Positions 46,667 through 58,214 of a stretch of 64,000 nt of DNA are shown here, piece by piece; within the stretch, counting starts at the first letter, position 1; each line of letters begins with the position of its first letter. Under the pieces are notes generated by a model. That model worked only from the letters and a program-made list of their open reading frames with translations, had not been told where the DNA came from and made no database searches. Position numbers and translations under genes: made by a program. Source of the DNA: Nemophila menziesii (lineage: Eukaryota; Streptophyta; Magnoliopsida; Boraginales; Hydrophyllaceae). The stretch lies in the NCBI GenBank assembly GCA_029959085.1, contig JARWIR010000010.1, positions 35,952,731 to 36,016,730 on the forward strand, given 5' to 3'.

Positions 46667-48351
46667 GGGTCAATTACCCAAAGAGACTTGAGAAAAATCA
46701 ATGTGCCACTTAGGAGCTAGTCAATTCCTCTCTCCTTCTTAGAGGCCAATAAAATGTCCAATGTCATAACTACCCTTCTAGTACATATAAGACAAAAAAA
46801 TAGATTATTTCTCTCTCTTCCACTATCATTACTCTCTCTCTCCTCCATTACCATTAATCTCTCTCCTCCTTTATCATTTTTTCTCTCTCCTCTTTCATTA
46901 ATTATCAAATATTTTCCAGCTCCGACCACAACCACCGATCACCGCCGACCGCCTCCGGCCACCGCCGGAAAAAGTTCTGAGCATGGAAAAAAGTTCTGAG
47001 TCTGGAAAAAAGTTCTGAGTCTGGAAAAAAAGTTCTGAGTCTGAAAAAATAGTTCTGAGCATGGAAAATAGTTCTGAGTCTGAAAAAATAGTTCTGAGCA
47101 TGGGGTATTGGACATGGAAAAAGTACTGAGCATGGGCTACAGAGCATGAAAAAAATTGTTGAGTATCGTAAAAAAGTTCTGAGTGTCGATAAAAGTTGTT
47201 GAGTATTCGAATTTTTTTGTTGAGTGACTTTACTGAGCATGCTCGTTTACTCAGTAACTTGCTGAGCGTGCTCAGTAACTTGCTGAGTGTTTCTCGTATA
47301 ATCAGTAAATTTACTGAGCATTTCTCGTATAATCAGTAAACTGCTGAGCATTTAGACAAAACTTTCGAGTTTAAATAATGAGATTATTACCCAAAGGGTC
47401 TTGAAATTAAATAATGAGATTATTTTAAGCTCATCTTATCACTATACTTTTTTTCTTTGACATTGAAATTAATACTCTTTTAATAAAGATTTAAAAGAAA
47501 TTGAGTAAAGAATAAGATCCTTTTATAACAATAGCGGCAGAATTAGTTGCTACAAATGAAAAGCTGAAGAAAATAACAAATGGACTTTGAAGACTCTTAT
47601 TGATTTGCTCACGAAAAAACAATTAAAGATCTGAACATTGCTTTGAGTTCGACTGAAAATATAAAGATTTTAATATTTCATGAACATTGCTTAAAGTATT
47701 CGATCTTGTCTTCACAGATCTAAGCATTTTATCCATGGATTTCAATTATCAGGTCTTCGATGACCCAGATCCATGAAGCAGCTCACCGGAGGTCTCGAAC
47801 CACAGCCATCTTCTCACGGCGCTTCTTCTTGGAGGTTAGGAACGGCAGCTCACCGGAGGTCTCGAACCGCCGCCATCTTCTCACGGCTCTTCTTCTCCAT
47901 CCGACACCGCAAGTGGCGTCAAGGTACTACCTAGTCTTTGTACGGATCCGCCGGGTCAAAGCCATCTGATGCTCCCTCATCGAACACAACTCCTTTCTTC
48001 CTCCCCATTTTCGACAACTCAGATGTGATTTGATTTCATTTTCTAGTTCGTTGTTGGAAATAATTGTCAATTTTTTCAGATCTACAAAGCTGCTGCGTCA
48101 GAAATTTAAGAGAAAAAAAAAAAGAGAGAATAGAGGAGAGAGAGAAGAGAGTGTATGTTTAGAATTTTAATTTTTTCTTGATAAATATTTATATATATAG
48201 GAAATTAAAATATAAAAAAGGGTAAGAAGGTAATTGAGATTTTGGCTTATAGTGTTAAAATTAGTTTGTGGCCTTTAGTAAGAAGAGCCAAAAGAGGCGG
48301 TCTTGTTAGGTCACGGTGTAGTGATTTCAAGACCCTTTGGGTAATAATCTC
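46667..48351. mobile_element. Nested Mutator-like element in the T-rich arm
   Basis: The ends pair as GGGTCAATTACCCAAAGAG and GAGATTATTACCCAAAGGG, inserted in an oligo-T run that gives TTTTTTTTT on both sides (a 9-bp duplication is possible but uninformative). It contains the CTGAG-type minisatellite (46970-47135), near-palindromes around CTGAGC-GCTCAG (47230-47345), and at about 47384-47435 a short duplication that repeats the terminal motif. An older relative is at about 1885-2998. Confidence 0.75.
46970..47135. repeat. Minisatellite GTTCTGAGYMTGGAAAAAA, about 8 units
   Basis: Units of 18-22 bases with GTTCTGAGCATGG or GTTCTGAGTCTGG/A followed by an A run. Further diverged units (TGAGTATCG and TGAGTGTCG) continue to about 47225. 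Confidence 0.92.
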
Positions 48352-49576
48352 TTTTTTTTTTTAATTTTTTTTTTGTCGATTTTTTCCCCCGGAATTTTTT
48401 TTTCCATGATAATTGTGTGTTAAAGTAACACAAAATCATATGTGTTGTGTGTTGCATGAACACCCAATATGTATAATATTGAGTTGCTTAAACACACATA
48501 AATAACAAATTGTGTGATACATGAACACAAAATCAGACAGACAGAATATTTGTACACAAAGGTATAGAATAATGTATATGTAGGCTGATTATGTGTTCAT
48601 GCAACACGCAATTGCTGAAAGTATGTGTTACAGTAACACACAACAGTATGGGTTTTGTGTTGGTAAGACACACAATGCCTTTATCATTTACAGTTTTGCG
48701 TTGCTTAAACACACACAAATAACAATTGTGTGTTGCAGGAACACAGAATAAGATATACAGAATATTTGTACACATTAATAGATAATAGTGTACAGATAGT
48801 CTGAACATCTGATTGTGTGTTAATGTAACACACAATCGCTTGATGTATGAGTTACAGTAACACAAAACAGTATAGACTTGTGTGTTAATGAAAAAATCTT
48901 CGAAATTATTTTTCGAAAAAAAAAAATTTTGTGGAAAAAAAAAATTCCGAAAAAAAAAAATATTTTTCAAAAAAAAATAAAAATATTTTCAGAAAAAAAA
49001 AGTTCAGAAAAAAAAAATATTTTTCGAAAAAAAAAGATTTTTTCGAAAAAAAAAATTAAAAAAAAAATCGAAAAAAAAATATTTAAAAAAATGAAAAAAT
49101 AAATTCAGATATTAAATATATAAATATATAATGAAATAAAAAAACATATAAGGGCAATAATGGAAGGTAAATATGACCATGTGCTTATTTGAGAATTAAG
49201 TTGAAAATTTGTGAGTAAGTAGGAAGTAATTTCCTCCTTCCTTTTTTTTGAGAATGAAAAATGAGGAAGTGTAATTAATTGGGAATTATCTCTAGTTTTT
49301 ATCATATTTAAAATAAAAATTAGAATTATTAAAATTCACGGCTTACTAAAAAATTAGGGATAATTGCTAATTAATTACGAATCCTCATCTTCATCCCAAA
49401 AGAAAAAAGGAAAGAGAAAAATCCTTCCTACTTACTCATAGTTTAAAAGATAATTCTCAATTAAACACTTTGTCATATTTACCTTCCACTATTACCCTTA
49501 ATATTATTTTAATTTATTTTATTTTTTATATAATATTCATAATATATTATTTATTTGATTTTTTTTATTATAAAAT

Positions 49577-49840
49577 CCGGCCGCCACAACTGACCATCAC
49601 CACCTCATGCATTTACCACCGACTATCACCACCACCTCATACATTCTCCACCGACCACCACCGCCATCCCCCCACCACCACTCCACCCCACCACTTCCAC
49701 CACTATCCACCCCAACCACCACCACCCACCCCAACACCCTTACCACCATACCCACCACCACCTACCACCATCACCACCATTATTCTCCGTCGACCACCAC
49801 CTTCACCTATAACCACCAACGACTAGTTCCGTCACCACCA
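49577..49840. repeat. CCA-rich low-complexity arm
   Basis: An imperfect (CCA)n/(CAC)n stretch. It pairs with the GGT-rich tract at the other side of the element. Pro/His-rich open frames across it are by-products. Confidence 0.9.
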
Positions 49841-51173
49841 ATCACAACCAACTAATTCTATCACACGCGCACGTCCCTGAGTTTAAAAAAGATCATAACT
49901 AATTCTTACAAAATCGTAAAATCAAAAAATTTACATTTTTGGACGAGACAAATTAATATTTACGGCTATGAATTGATTTGTTTTTTTTGAATTTATTGTT
50001 TTTATTAATTTCGATAATCCGTTTTATGTGTTGCTATAACACACAAAAAAGATTTTCCAAATTCCACAACACGCGCGTGACCGTGAATTTTTTCTTTTAT
50101 AAAAAATCATAATTAAATCCTAAAGATTAAAAAAATGTATTTTTTGACTGGGCAAGTTCATATCTACATCAGCGGGGGTTTTTTTTTTAACTTTCGATAT
50201 TCAGTTTTATGTGTTCCTACAATACACAAAAATATATTTATGTAATCATGTAACACTAAAAAAATCATGAAATCATACTTACGCATTCACAAAATCATTT
50301 TTTCTCTCTATTAAATGCATATACCCTATTTTTACTTGTTTTTTACTTCCTTAATGTTTTATCTTTTTGTCCAACCTCTTTTTGTTATTTTGCGATTAAA
50401 TATACTAAACAGTCATTTGTGTATTAGAGCAACACACAAAATCACACATTCCCTTTTAGTCATGCCCTTTTCAGTCAGTGATTTTGTGTATCACATGAAC
50501 ACACAAACTGATCGGTTTGACTAGAAGAGTCTAATGAATTTCTATAATACACAAATGATTGTTTTGTGTATTAGAGCAACACACAAAATAACAAAAAATG
50601 GATGGACAAAAAGTTAATAGATCAAGATAGTTAAAAACGAATAAAAATAGTGTATATGTGACTAATAAAGAGAAAATGATTTTGTTAAAGAAGAGAATGC
50701 TTTAGATTGATTTTATAATTTTGTGTGTTACAAGAATGCATAAATATTTGTGTGTGTTGTAGGAACATATAAAACTGAATATTGAAATTTAAAAATAAAA
50801 TAAATTTAAAAAATAAAAAATCGCTGATGTAGATATGAACTTGCCCCGTAAAAAATACAATTTTTTGTATTTTTCTGATTTTTTTGGATTTAGTTATGAT
50901 TTTTTATTAAAAAAAATCTTGGACGCGTGCGTGTTGTGGAATTTGGAAAATATTTTTTTGTGTGTTATAGCAACATATAAAACGGATTATCGAAATTAAC
51001 AAATTTAAAAAATAAAATAAAATTCGTATTTGTCTCGTCCAAAAATGAATTTTTTTATTTTTACGATTTTTCTTAGAATTAGTTATGATTTAAAAAAAAA
51101 AACCACAGACGCGCTCATGTGATGGAATCCGTTGTGGTGATTGGTGGTGACGGAACTAGTTGGTGGTGGTTAT

Positions 51174-54100
51174 TGGTGGTCCCTTGCGTGTTCTAAAAAT
51201 AATGCAATAAGGAAAAGAGAACCACAACTACAAGTGCACAGTTGTCCCAAGTAATATATGTGATAATACAAATTCGTTCTCAGGGACTGATTGGTTAACT
51301 CTAATGCTTATCAAGTAGTGATTAATTGCAAGTAAAAGCAAGGGAATTGTTTTAAGAATGTTTGTTTGGTTTTTCTAAGACTAAGACAATTAATTTAAAG
51401 ACAAAATTAATGCAAATATTAAACTAGACGCGAGAAAATAAAATAACTAGACGCAAGATATGAAAGGTAGTACTTGAGAGACGCTAGGATTTCACCTAAC
51501 TCTATTCATTCCATGTTTTGTTTAAGGGACAAATCGGTAAATAGTAATGGTCGGGATTCGGAATTCTCCTTACCCCCGTCAGGGTGGACTAAGGAGCTAT
51601 TCTTAGGTGCTACAAACCCCGTCAGGGTGATTGTAGTCCACCTTCGAATGATTAAGTTCTTATTACGCAATAGGCCATTGGATTAATTAAGCTCATCAAA
51701 TTCATTTATTTCTATCCTACATTCATTAATTGGTTCCATACCTAGACCCCCCATCAAGGTGATCCATTTGCCACTAAATAGAATAGTCTAAGTATTAAGT
51801 CCTATTGTTGATTCGCGACTTCAATAATAGTCAATAAATGCAAATTAAAGAAAATACTAATTACCCAATTTGATTTCAATTATTATAATCCCAAATTCAA
51901 ACACATGAAATGAAATAGAATTGGGATTAACCCATTATGCGTTCTCAAGCACTTTATAAGTTTAGCTCATACTAATACGAAAAACTAAGAAATTAAAATA
52001 AAAGGAATTCATAATTGTTTTACATAATGAAATAGAAGAACCTAATTACGGAGTAGAATTGGCTGAGAATTGGAGAAGTTGAATTTCTCCAGCTCTTGGC
52101 TTCTTCTCTTCCTTGCTCTAGCTTCTTTTCTGCTGTGCTGACTTCTAAGCGTATGAATTGTATGAGAAAATAGAAGTTCAGAATCCCTTTTATAAGCTAA
52201 AATTCGGACTAGGTCTTTTCTAAAGGATTGCATGAAAATTAGAAAGCCCAAGTCCATTACGTAAGCCCAAATCCCGTAACGGTTGTACAGCCTCCACTAA
52301 ATCAGCTTTAACTTTTTCGTTTTAACTCGAAATGACTCCATTCTAGTTGCTAAATCTTCGTAACTCGATCAGGAATAAATCTTCTTCACAAGTCAGAGGC
52401 TTAATCCATGCTTAACTAGCTCAAAATCAGTGGTTATCATCAGCCTTCCTGGTGTGGCCTAAGGTGTGATAAAAAGATGTATGAAATAAGCGCAAATAAA
52501 CACCCTAAGCTAACACAGTACTGCAAGTATTACAGGACGTATGCAAGTTTTAATGATAAGAAGATTCGTTCCTCAGGGACTGACGAAAGTTAGAGAGAAC
52601 TTATGCAACTTATCAAGTGCAAATATAAAAGATAGAAAAGATAATACGCAAGTAGAAAGAAAGAAACAGATAAATATATATTTGGTTTTTAAATAAGAAA
52701 ACTAAACTACGAAATTAAAAGACAATAAAACAAATAAAAGAAAAGAAGATAGTATGAAAGATATAGCTTAGGTCTCACTAGCATGCACTAATCCTTCTAA
52801 CTCTATCTATTAGATCTAGTTTATAAGAGAGAATATTAGCTCTTGGTATACTTAGTCAGGATTCTAAATTCCCATACCTTAGACCTTGAGAGCGACTAAG
52901 GGGGCTACGGCACAACCAAGAAGTGTTTTATCTTAGGGTTATTTAACGCCACTAAGGCCCTAAGCAAATACTGCAATCCTGGTGATATGGTGGTTAAAAC
53001 AAACCCTAATGACTATCTAGTTAGAATCATGTTTTGTCAGAACTAATATCGACACTAGACGTTATGTGGTGGTTCAATAGTTAAACACCCTGTCAAGGAG
53101 ACCATCTAACTACTATTAAGGTAATCCTATACTCGTGCACTAGCAAGGAAAACAATCATTAAATCAAAACACATAATCAAATTTAAAGGTAAGTAGCTAA
53201 TATCAGATTAAAACATATAATTTCCAAAGAAACTTAGATAGAAGAATTAGAATTCATAGTTTATACATTATGCAAAACCTAAGCTAATAGAATTAGTTCA
53301 TACAAATAAAAGAAGAAGAAAGAATTACAAAATAAGAGGTTGAAGGAGACATAGTTTTTGCACAGCTCCTTCCAGACTTCTTCTCTTGTGTTGCAGCTTC
53401 CTCTTGGCCTTAAGGTCTGGCCAAGGATGATTTTAGAGTGTTAAGAGGCTGTATTTATAGGGTATAGGAAGACCTAATTCGTTTTCTTGAAGGAGAAGGA
53501 AAGTAATGGACTCCTAGTCCAACTCAAATTCGTATGGAAATAAAGATAAACAATGCTGGACCGTTTTGAGCATATCTTCTTCGTTATTGGTCGGTTTGAG
53601 CTCCATAAGATACCAAAAGAATCGCAACAGAATTATCTTGACCCTAAAGAAGGAAATTACCAAAATCGGCCTATTTATTAGGTAAAAACGCACATCTTTA
53701 GGCGTGTACTGCAGAATTCAGATTTAGGCAGCTTTTCCTTTTCCTAATTGAACTCAGTTTCCTTCTATCTCCAATTACCATGCAAATCTCTTTCCATATC
53801 TTGTAGTCTTTGACTTGAACTCTAATTAATCTCCATAATTATCTTTACAGCTTCACACTAAATAAACAATTAAACCCAATATGCTCAAAAAATATTATGT
53901 TTACTAAATCAAGATTCAATATAGGAAAGTGCACTAAATTAAACTAAGATCGACCTATAAACTAATAAATAAGCCTAAAATGATGTCTCAGAAGTATATT
54001 ATATTATCACAAATGAGGAGACATCACTTCCAGATTTGCAGCTTTAATTTTGTCAACTCTTCGGGATTATTCTTCTTGCTTTGACTTCATTACACGATCT

Positions 54101-54328
54101 TTGACTTTAATCTTCTATTCCTCTCCTAGATAGTGTCCAAAACCTACAAGTTTTTCATTAAAAACAACCCATATTACGCGTAAAAGCTTAATAAACAAAA
54201 AATACTAAAATCTAAATAGGATAATTGCATTATTGCATATTAACACCAAAAGTCTATCTAAATAGTCAAATAAACACAAAAATGATGTCTCCCAAGGGTA
54301 TAAAATTAGAACATTTAAGGAGACATCA
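51174..54328 (-). repeat. Solo LTR (family D, close to the Athila LTR), interrupted; target duplication GTTAT
   Basis: Begins TGGTGGTCCC and ends AGGAGACATCA, flanked by GTTAT at 51169-51173 and 54329-54333. It shares 'caagtgcacagttgtcccaa' and 'ttcgttctcagggac' blocks with the LTRs at 10096 and 20502. Net length without the inserted LTR is about 1573 bp. It sits in the GGT arm of the foldback element. Confidence 0.9.
52450..54026 (-). repeat. Solo LTR (family A) nested in the family D LTR; target duplication CTTCC
   Basis: A 1577-bp sequence from TGGTGTGGCC to GGAGACATCA with CTTCC at 52445-52449 and 54027-54031. It is closely similar along its length to 4993-6551 and, inverted, to 61399-62929. 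Confidence 0.92.
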
Positions 54329-54763
54329 GTTATGGGTGAAGGTGGTTGTAGATGGAGAATAATGGTGGTGATGGTGATAGGTGTGGGTGGTGGTAGTAAG
54401 GGTGTTGAGGTGGTTGTGGTGGTGGGTGGTGGTGGTGATGGGGGTAGTGGGGGGTGGGCGGTGGGGGTGGTGGAGGTGGTGTGGGTGGTGGTGGTGGTTG
54501 TGAAGAAAATAAATAAATAAATATTATATAATAAATGACGAATATAATAAGAATTAAATGATATATATATATAATTAATGTAATAATTATATAGGCTTAT
54601 GAGTATTTTTGTAATCTTCCAACTTTTTGTTATTAATTGAGAATTAACTTAAATTGATAGTTAATTAGAAATGATTTATTCTATGTGTAATTAATTGGGC
54701 GTTGTCCTAAAAAATGATATGAATCTAGTATATAACATTTTTTGAATTACATAATATTTATTA

Positions 54764-55723
54764 GGGGTAATTAGAGATAAATGCCTCCTTAATGATGCCT
54801 TTAATTTTTTTAAGCCTCTAATTTTCTTATTTAGAGATAAATGCATAATAGAACAATTATTTATAGAAAACATCTCGTTTATATTTTTTATACATATACT
54901 ATCCTTATTATTAAATATATTATTTTATTTTTAATACAATAATTATTTTTAAATCTTAAACAAATTATAGGGTATTTCCACCACCACCACCACCACCTCC
55001 ACCACCACAACCATCACCACCTCCACCATCACAACCATCACCACCACTACAGCCACCACAACCATCACCACCTCCACCACCACAACCACCACCACCACCA
55101 CCACCTACTACTAATTTCATCACACGCGCGTGTCCGTGAATTTTTTTTTAAAATCGCCATAACTAATTAAGAAAAAACAGAAAAATCGAAAAAAATCATT
55201 TGGATAAATCAAATTAATATTTACGTGTATGATTTTTTTCGGAATTTTTAGAATTTTTTGGTTTTTTTGATTTTTTTTAAATTTTTTAATTCGCAGAACA
55301 TGGAATTCCATGTTTTAAACATGGAATTCCATGTTTTAAACAGTGAATTTCGTGTCTGCGGAAAACAAATTTCTTATATCAAAACATGGAATTCCATGTT
55401 ATGCGAATTTAAAAATTCAAAAAAATAAAAAAATTCAAAATATTCTGAAAAAAATCATAGACGTAAATATTAATTTGTTTTTTCCAAATATATAAATTTT
55501 TTATTTTTTTGATTTTTTTAGAATTAGTTATGACGATTTTAAAAAAATTTCACGGACGCGCGCGTGTGTTTATTAGTTTATGTTTTGTTTTTTTTTTCAA
55601 TTTCCTTTTTTTAATTGTTAATTATAAGGGTAGTTTGGGATGAGACTGTTTTCTATAAAAAAATTTATTATAGACACCTTTTTTTAAATAAGTTTTTAAT
55701 AAACATTAATCTCTAATTGGCTC
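54764..55723. mobile_element. Mutator-like foldback element, copy 3 (inverted relative to copies 1 and 2)
   Basis: The ends pair as GGGGTAATTAGAGATAAATG and GAGCCAATTAGAGATTAATG. TTTATTA occurs on both sides (54757-54763 and 55724-55730), a 7-base match where 9 would be expected. A CCA-rich tract at 54976-55107 is followed by the core bounded by ACACGCGCGTGTCCGTGAA (about 55122) and its inverse (about 55548-55568). It carries AACATGGAATTCCATGTT palindromes at about 55299-55340 and 55383. Very similar to copy 2 in inverse orientation. Confidence 0.87.
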
Positions 55724-55730
55724 TTTATTA

Positions 55731-56076
55731 AATATATCTTTATCCAAATACAATTAGTTGTGTGACGGTTTATTTTCATAATGAATTGTTCCATCAATCC
55801 CGTTAAATTTTGAATTCATGCCTCAATTATTTTTTGTGAGACCCAAACATTTTTGTTGTTAAGTGACACATCCTTTCAAAATAGCAATTTTATTTATTTC
55901 ACGTGAAATATGTTAATACGATAAAATGACTATATTGTTTAATGTACTGTTCGCGTTTTGACACGCTATATATGTCATCCACTGAAACTTAGAATTTTGC
56001 CTTCATTACCCTTTCTCAACGATTTCCTTCTATTTTTAAGTTAAGTCATTGTTAAAAAATTTAAAGTCATTAAATT
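55731..56076. other. Intergenic DNA, nothing recognised
   Basis: A short AT-rich stretch between two transposons. Confidence 0.45.
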
Positions 56077-56817
56077 TACGGGTGTGTGCGGGTCGGTTTT
56101 GTATGAAAAATGCTTAACCCACAAACCGCCCGTTCTTGTGCGAATTTTGAAAAATAAGACCCACATCCGCCCAATACATTACTTAAACCATTGAGTTTCG
56201 CGTTAGGCTGGTTGCTGGTGCATTGCGGGTGATTTAGTTCGATAAAGAAGACGAATTTGTATCCATATTTCATTTGGCGAATCAAATTTATATTACAAAT
56301 GAAAATTATAATGGAAAATATTGTTTAGATACGCATATGCATTTCAAATCATCTGTGATCAAATATATAAAATGAGATTTTAGGAAACTAAATATATGAA
56401 TTGAACAAAGAGTACAGATAATATCATAATTGAAATGAAAAACATATTCATTAGATAAAATATTATTGAAATATTGAGGGATTTCAAAATATTTTTTAAA
56501 AAAGGGGGAGGAATAAAAAAATGTAGAGTGAAAAGCACATGAACCCCACTATTTTATTTGAATAAAATCAGCAATACGAATTTTATTTGAATAAAATGAG
56601 CAATACGAATTTTTTCTAATTTTTATACTACAAGGTAATCGAGTATATGCGGGTTTGCGGGTTTCAAGTTTAAAATCCACAACCCGCAAAAATGTGTATA
56701 TTTTTTCAAAAATGTAAACCGCAACCCACCCAATTAAAAATTAACCCGTATAATTTCGGGTTAGTGTGATCGGGTTGGTCGGGTTATGCGGGTTTTCTAA
56801 CCCGATGCACACCCCTA
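56077..56817. mobile_element. hAT-like MITE with CGGGTT motifs, 8-bp target duplication ATTAAATT/C
   Basis: The ends are TACGGGTGTGTGCGGGTCGG and the inverse TAGGGGTGTGCATCGGGTTA. They are flanked by ATTAAATT (56069-56076) and ATTAAATC (56818-56825), 7 of 8 matching. Both subterminal regions are dense in GCGGGTT/AACCCGC motifs, while the centre is AT-rich. No coding content. The TAGGGGTGTGCA start is common to a widespread plant hAT-like MITE group. Confidence 0.75.
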
Positions 56818-56825
56818 ATTAAATC

Positions 56826-57410
56826 AAATAAAAAGCCAAATTATTTTTAAATAAATAATTACTTAACCACATAAACTTTAAAAAAAATCTAAAATTTCTT
56901 ATTTTCTTTATACACACCTATATATTTATTATTTAGCCCTATAATTTAAAAAAAATCAAAACACTCGCAAAATTTATTCTTTTCTTTACACACATATCTT
57001 CACCTCACTCATTTATTATTTCTGTAAATTTTAAAAATTTATTATCAGTCCCCAAAATTTATTATTTTCTTTGGACACACCCCACTCTAATTCAATCAAC
57101 CACCATTAAAATCAACATAACCACCATCACGGTATCTACCACCACCATCAAACATAGGTAATTGCACCATTTAGCCATGTGTTATGCAAAATGAATGGAC
57201 CACTACGATATCCACCATCACTACATTACTTCAAAAACAAGAACTTCAAATGGATAGATGTTGATTGCTAGTAACCTCAAATGGGTAAGTGTTAATTGTT
57301 AATAGCCACAAATGGATAACTCTTAACATTTCCTAGATATGGGGTATGCAATCAGTTATGAAAATTCTTAACTTTGGAATCTACCTAGAAACAATATCAC
57401 CAAGTAATTG
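56826..57410. other. AT-rich intergenic DNA, nothing recognised
   Basis: Includes A/T runs and a weak CCACCA/CACC stretch near 57100-57150. No gene is supported. Confidence 0.45.
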
Positions 57411-57415
57411 AGTAA

Positions 57416-57671
57416 TGTTAAAGTTATGACCCAATTTTTTTTTGTAAGACTAGCATGTTTAGTTAATAACCCTAATTCCCTAACTACCTATATATACTCA
57501 TTACTGTGTGTTATTATTTACACATTTCACAAAAAGTCTATATTGTAATTTCTCTTTCAATTATACTTACTTTCTCTCCTCTTCTCATGGTTTTTTCACA
57601 TCTTGGGTTTCCACGTAAATCTTGTGTTTATACGTATTAGTGTTCTTTATTCATTCAAAATAATCATAACA
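57416..57671 (+). repeat. Short Ty1/copia LTR
   Basis: A 256-bp sequence from TGTTAAAGTTATGACC to CATAACA, immediately followed by an initiator-tRNA-Met primer site. It has a TATA-like 'ctatatatactc' (about 57490) and a T/C-rich leader, as in plant copia LTRs. No second LTR or gag was found downstream, so the element is truncated. Confidence 0.75.
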
Positions 57672-57674
57672 AAT

Positions 57675-57685
57675 TGGTATCAGAG
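57675..57685 (+). promoter_or_regulatory. Copia primer binding site (initiator tRNA-Met)
   Basis: TGGTATCAGAG, the standard copia primer site, is three bases after the LTR end. Confidence 0.9.
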
Positions 57686-58214
57686 TTCAAATTTATCTTC
57701 CACAACAAGTTTTGTAATTCTACACAAGATTTTTGGATTTAAGAGTTATCAGATACTCGTGAAACCTTTAAACATTTTCCCTATTTTTAATTTACTCAAT
57801 TTTAATTTTTTTATTAAAATCACGTTTCTGAATTTTTTTCGTCACTCAAAATTCCAACGTGATTTCCAGAAACTTATTGAACCAAAATTGTTTTACTTAC
57901 TCTACAATTTAAAACGACATATCATTCACCGAGTTTTCGAAGTACCATTAAAGGTGACATAATATGTTTTTTTTTTGGAAATCTCCCTGGATGTCTCGTG
58001 TCTAAATTTTAAGGGAAATATTACTCAGAACAAGACATGTCTCCAGTTCTTACAAGAACAGATAAGGTTCAAAGTTTAGCATTTCTTAACACCAATGAGA
58101 TTACAGTGTCAAGAAAGTTTAAATACTCCACCATTAAGAATTCCCAACTTTATCTTCATTATGTATTAGCTACATGAAGGAGGATTAATTATACCTCACA
58201 TCTTAAATAGAAGG
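57686..58214. other. Downstream remnant of the truncated copia element, no gene
   Basis: No gag domain can be read. A 119-codon open frame starting at 57603 overlaps the LTR and primer site and is not a gene. Confidence 0.4.

Larger units (their letters stand above)
46360..49292. mobile_element. Mutator-like element, 9-bp target duplication TAGTTTTTA, with a nested MULE
   Basis: Flanked by TAGTTTTTA at 46351-46359 and 49293-49301. The ends pair as GGGGCAACGCCCAATTAATT and GAGATAATTCCCAATTAATT. Subterminal inverted arms are low-complexity (T-rich TTTTTTCGAAAAATATTTT at about 46540-46665, mirrored by A-rich sequence at 48895-49095). A second MULE (46667-48351) is inserted in the left arm. 48411-48885 carries dyads of the TGTGTGTTAC-AGTAACACACA type. 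No transposase was recognised. Confidence 0.9.
49357..54708. mobile_element. Large foldback Mutator-like element with CCA/GGT arms, split by nested LTRs
   Basis: The ends pair as GGGATAATTGCTAATTAATT and AGGACAACGCCCAATTAATT, flanked by AAAAAATTA (49348-49356) and AAAAAATGA (54709-54717), 8 of 9 matching. The arms carry CCA-rich (49577-49840) and GGT-rich (51130-51173 plus 54334-54505) tracts that are mutual inverses. Inside them is a core bounded by 'cacacgcgcacgtccctgag' (49862) and its inverse (about 51098-51120). Dyads around TTGTGTGTTA/TAACACACAA lie at 50015-50600 and 50930-50990. Without the inserted solo LTRs it would be about 2.2 kb. No transposase is encoded. Confidence 0.8.

Noticed and set aside
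48878..49102. Lys-rich 74-codon open frame
   Set aside because: A-rich low-complexity arm of a MULE; no protein signal.
49470..49855. Pro/Thr/His-rich open frames resembling a cell-wall protein
   Set aside because: They lie wholly within the CCA-rich arm of a foldback element and exist in several frames at once.
54332..54520. Gly/Val-rich open frame like a glycine-rich protein
   Set aside because: A by-product of the GGT-rich arm; it starts within the target duplication of a solo LTR.
57603..57962. 119-codon open frame on the plus strand
   Set aside because: It starts inside a copia LTR and runs across its primer binding site; no gag-like sequence.
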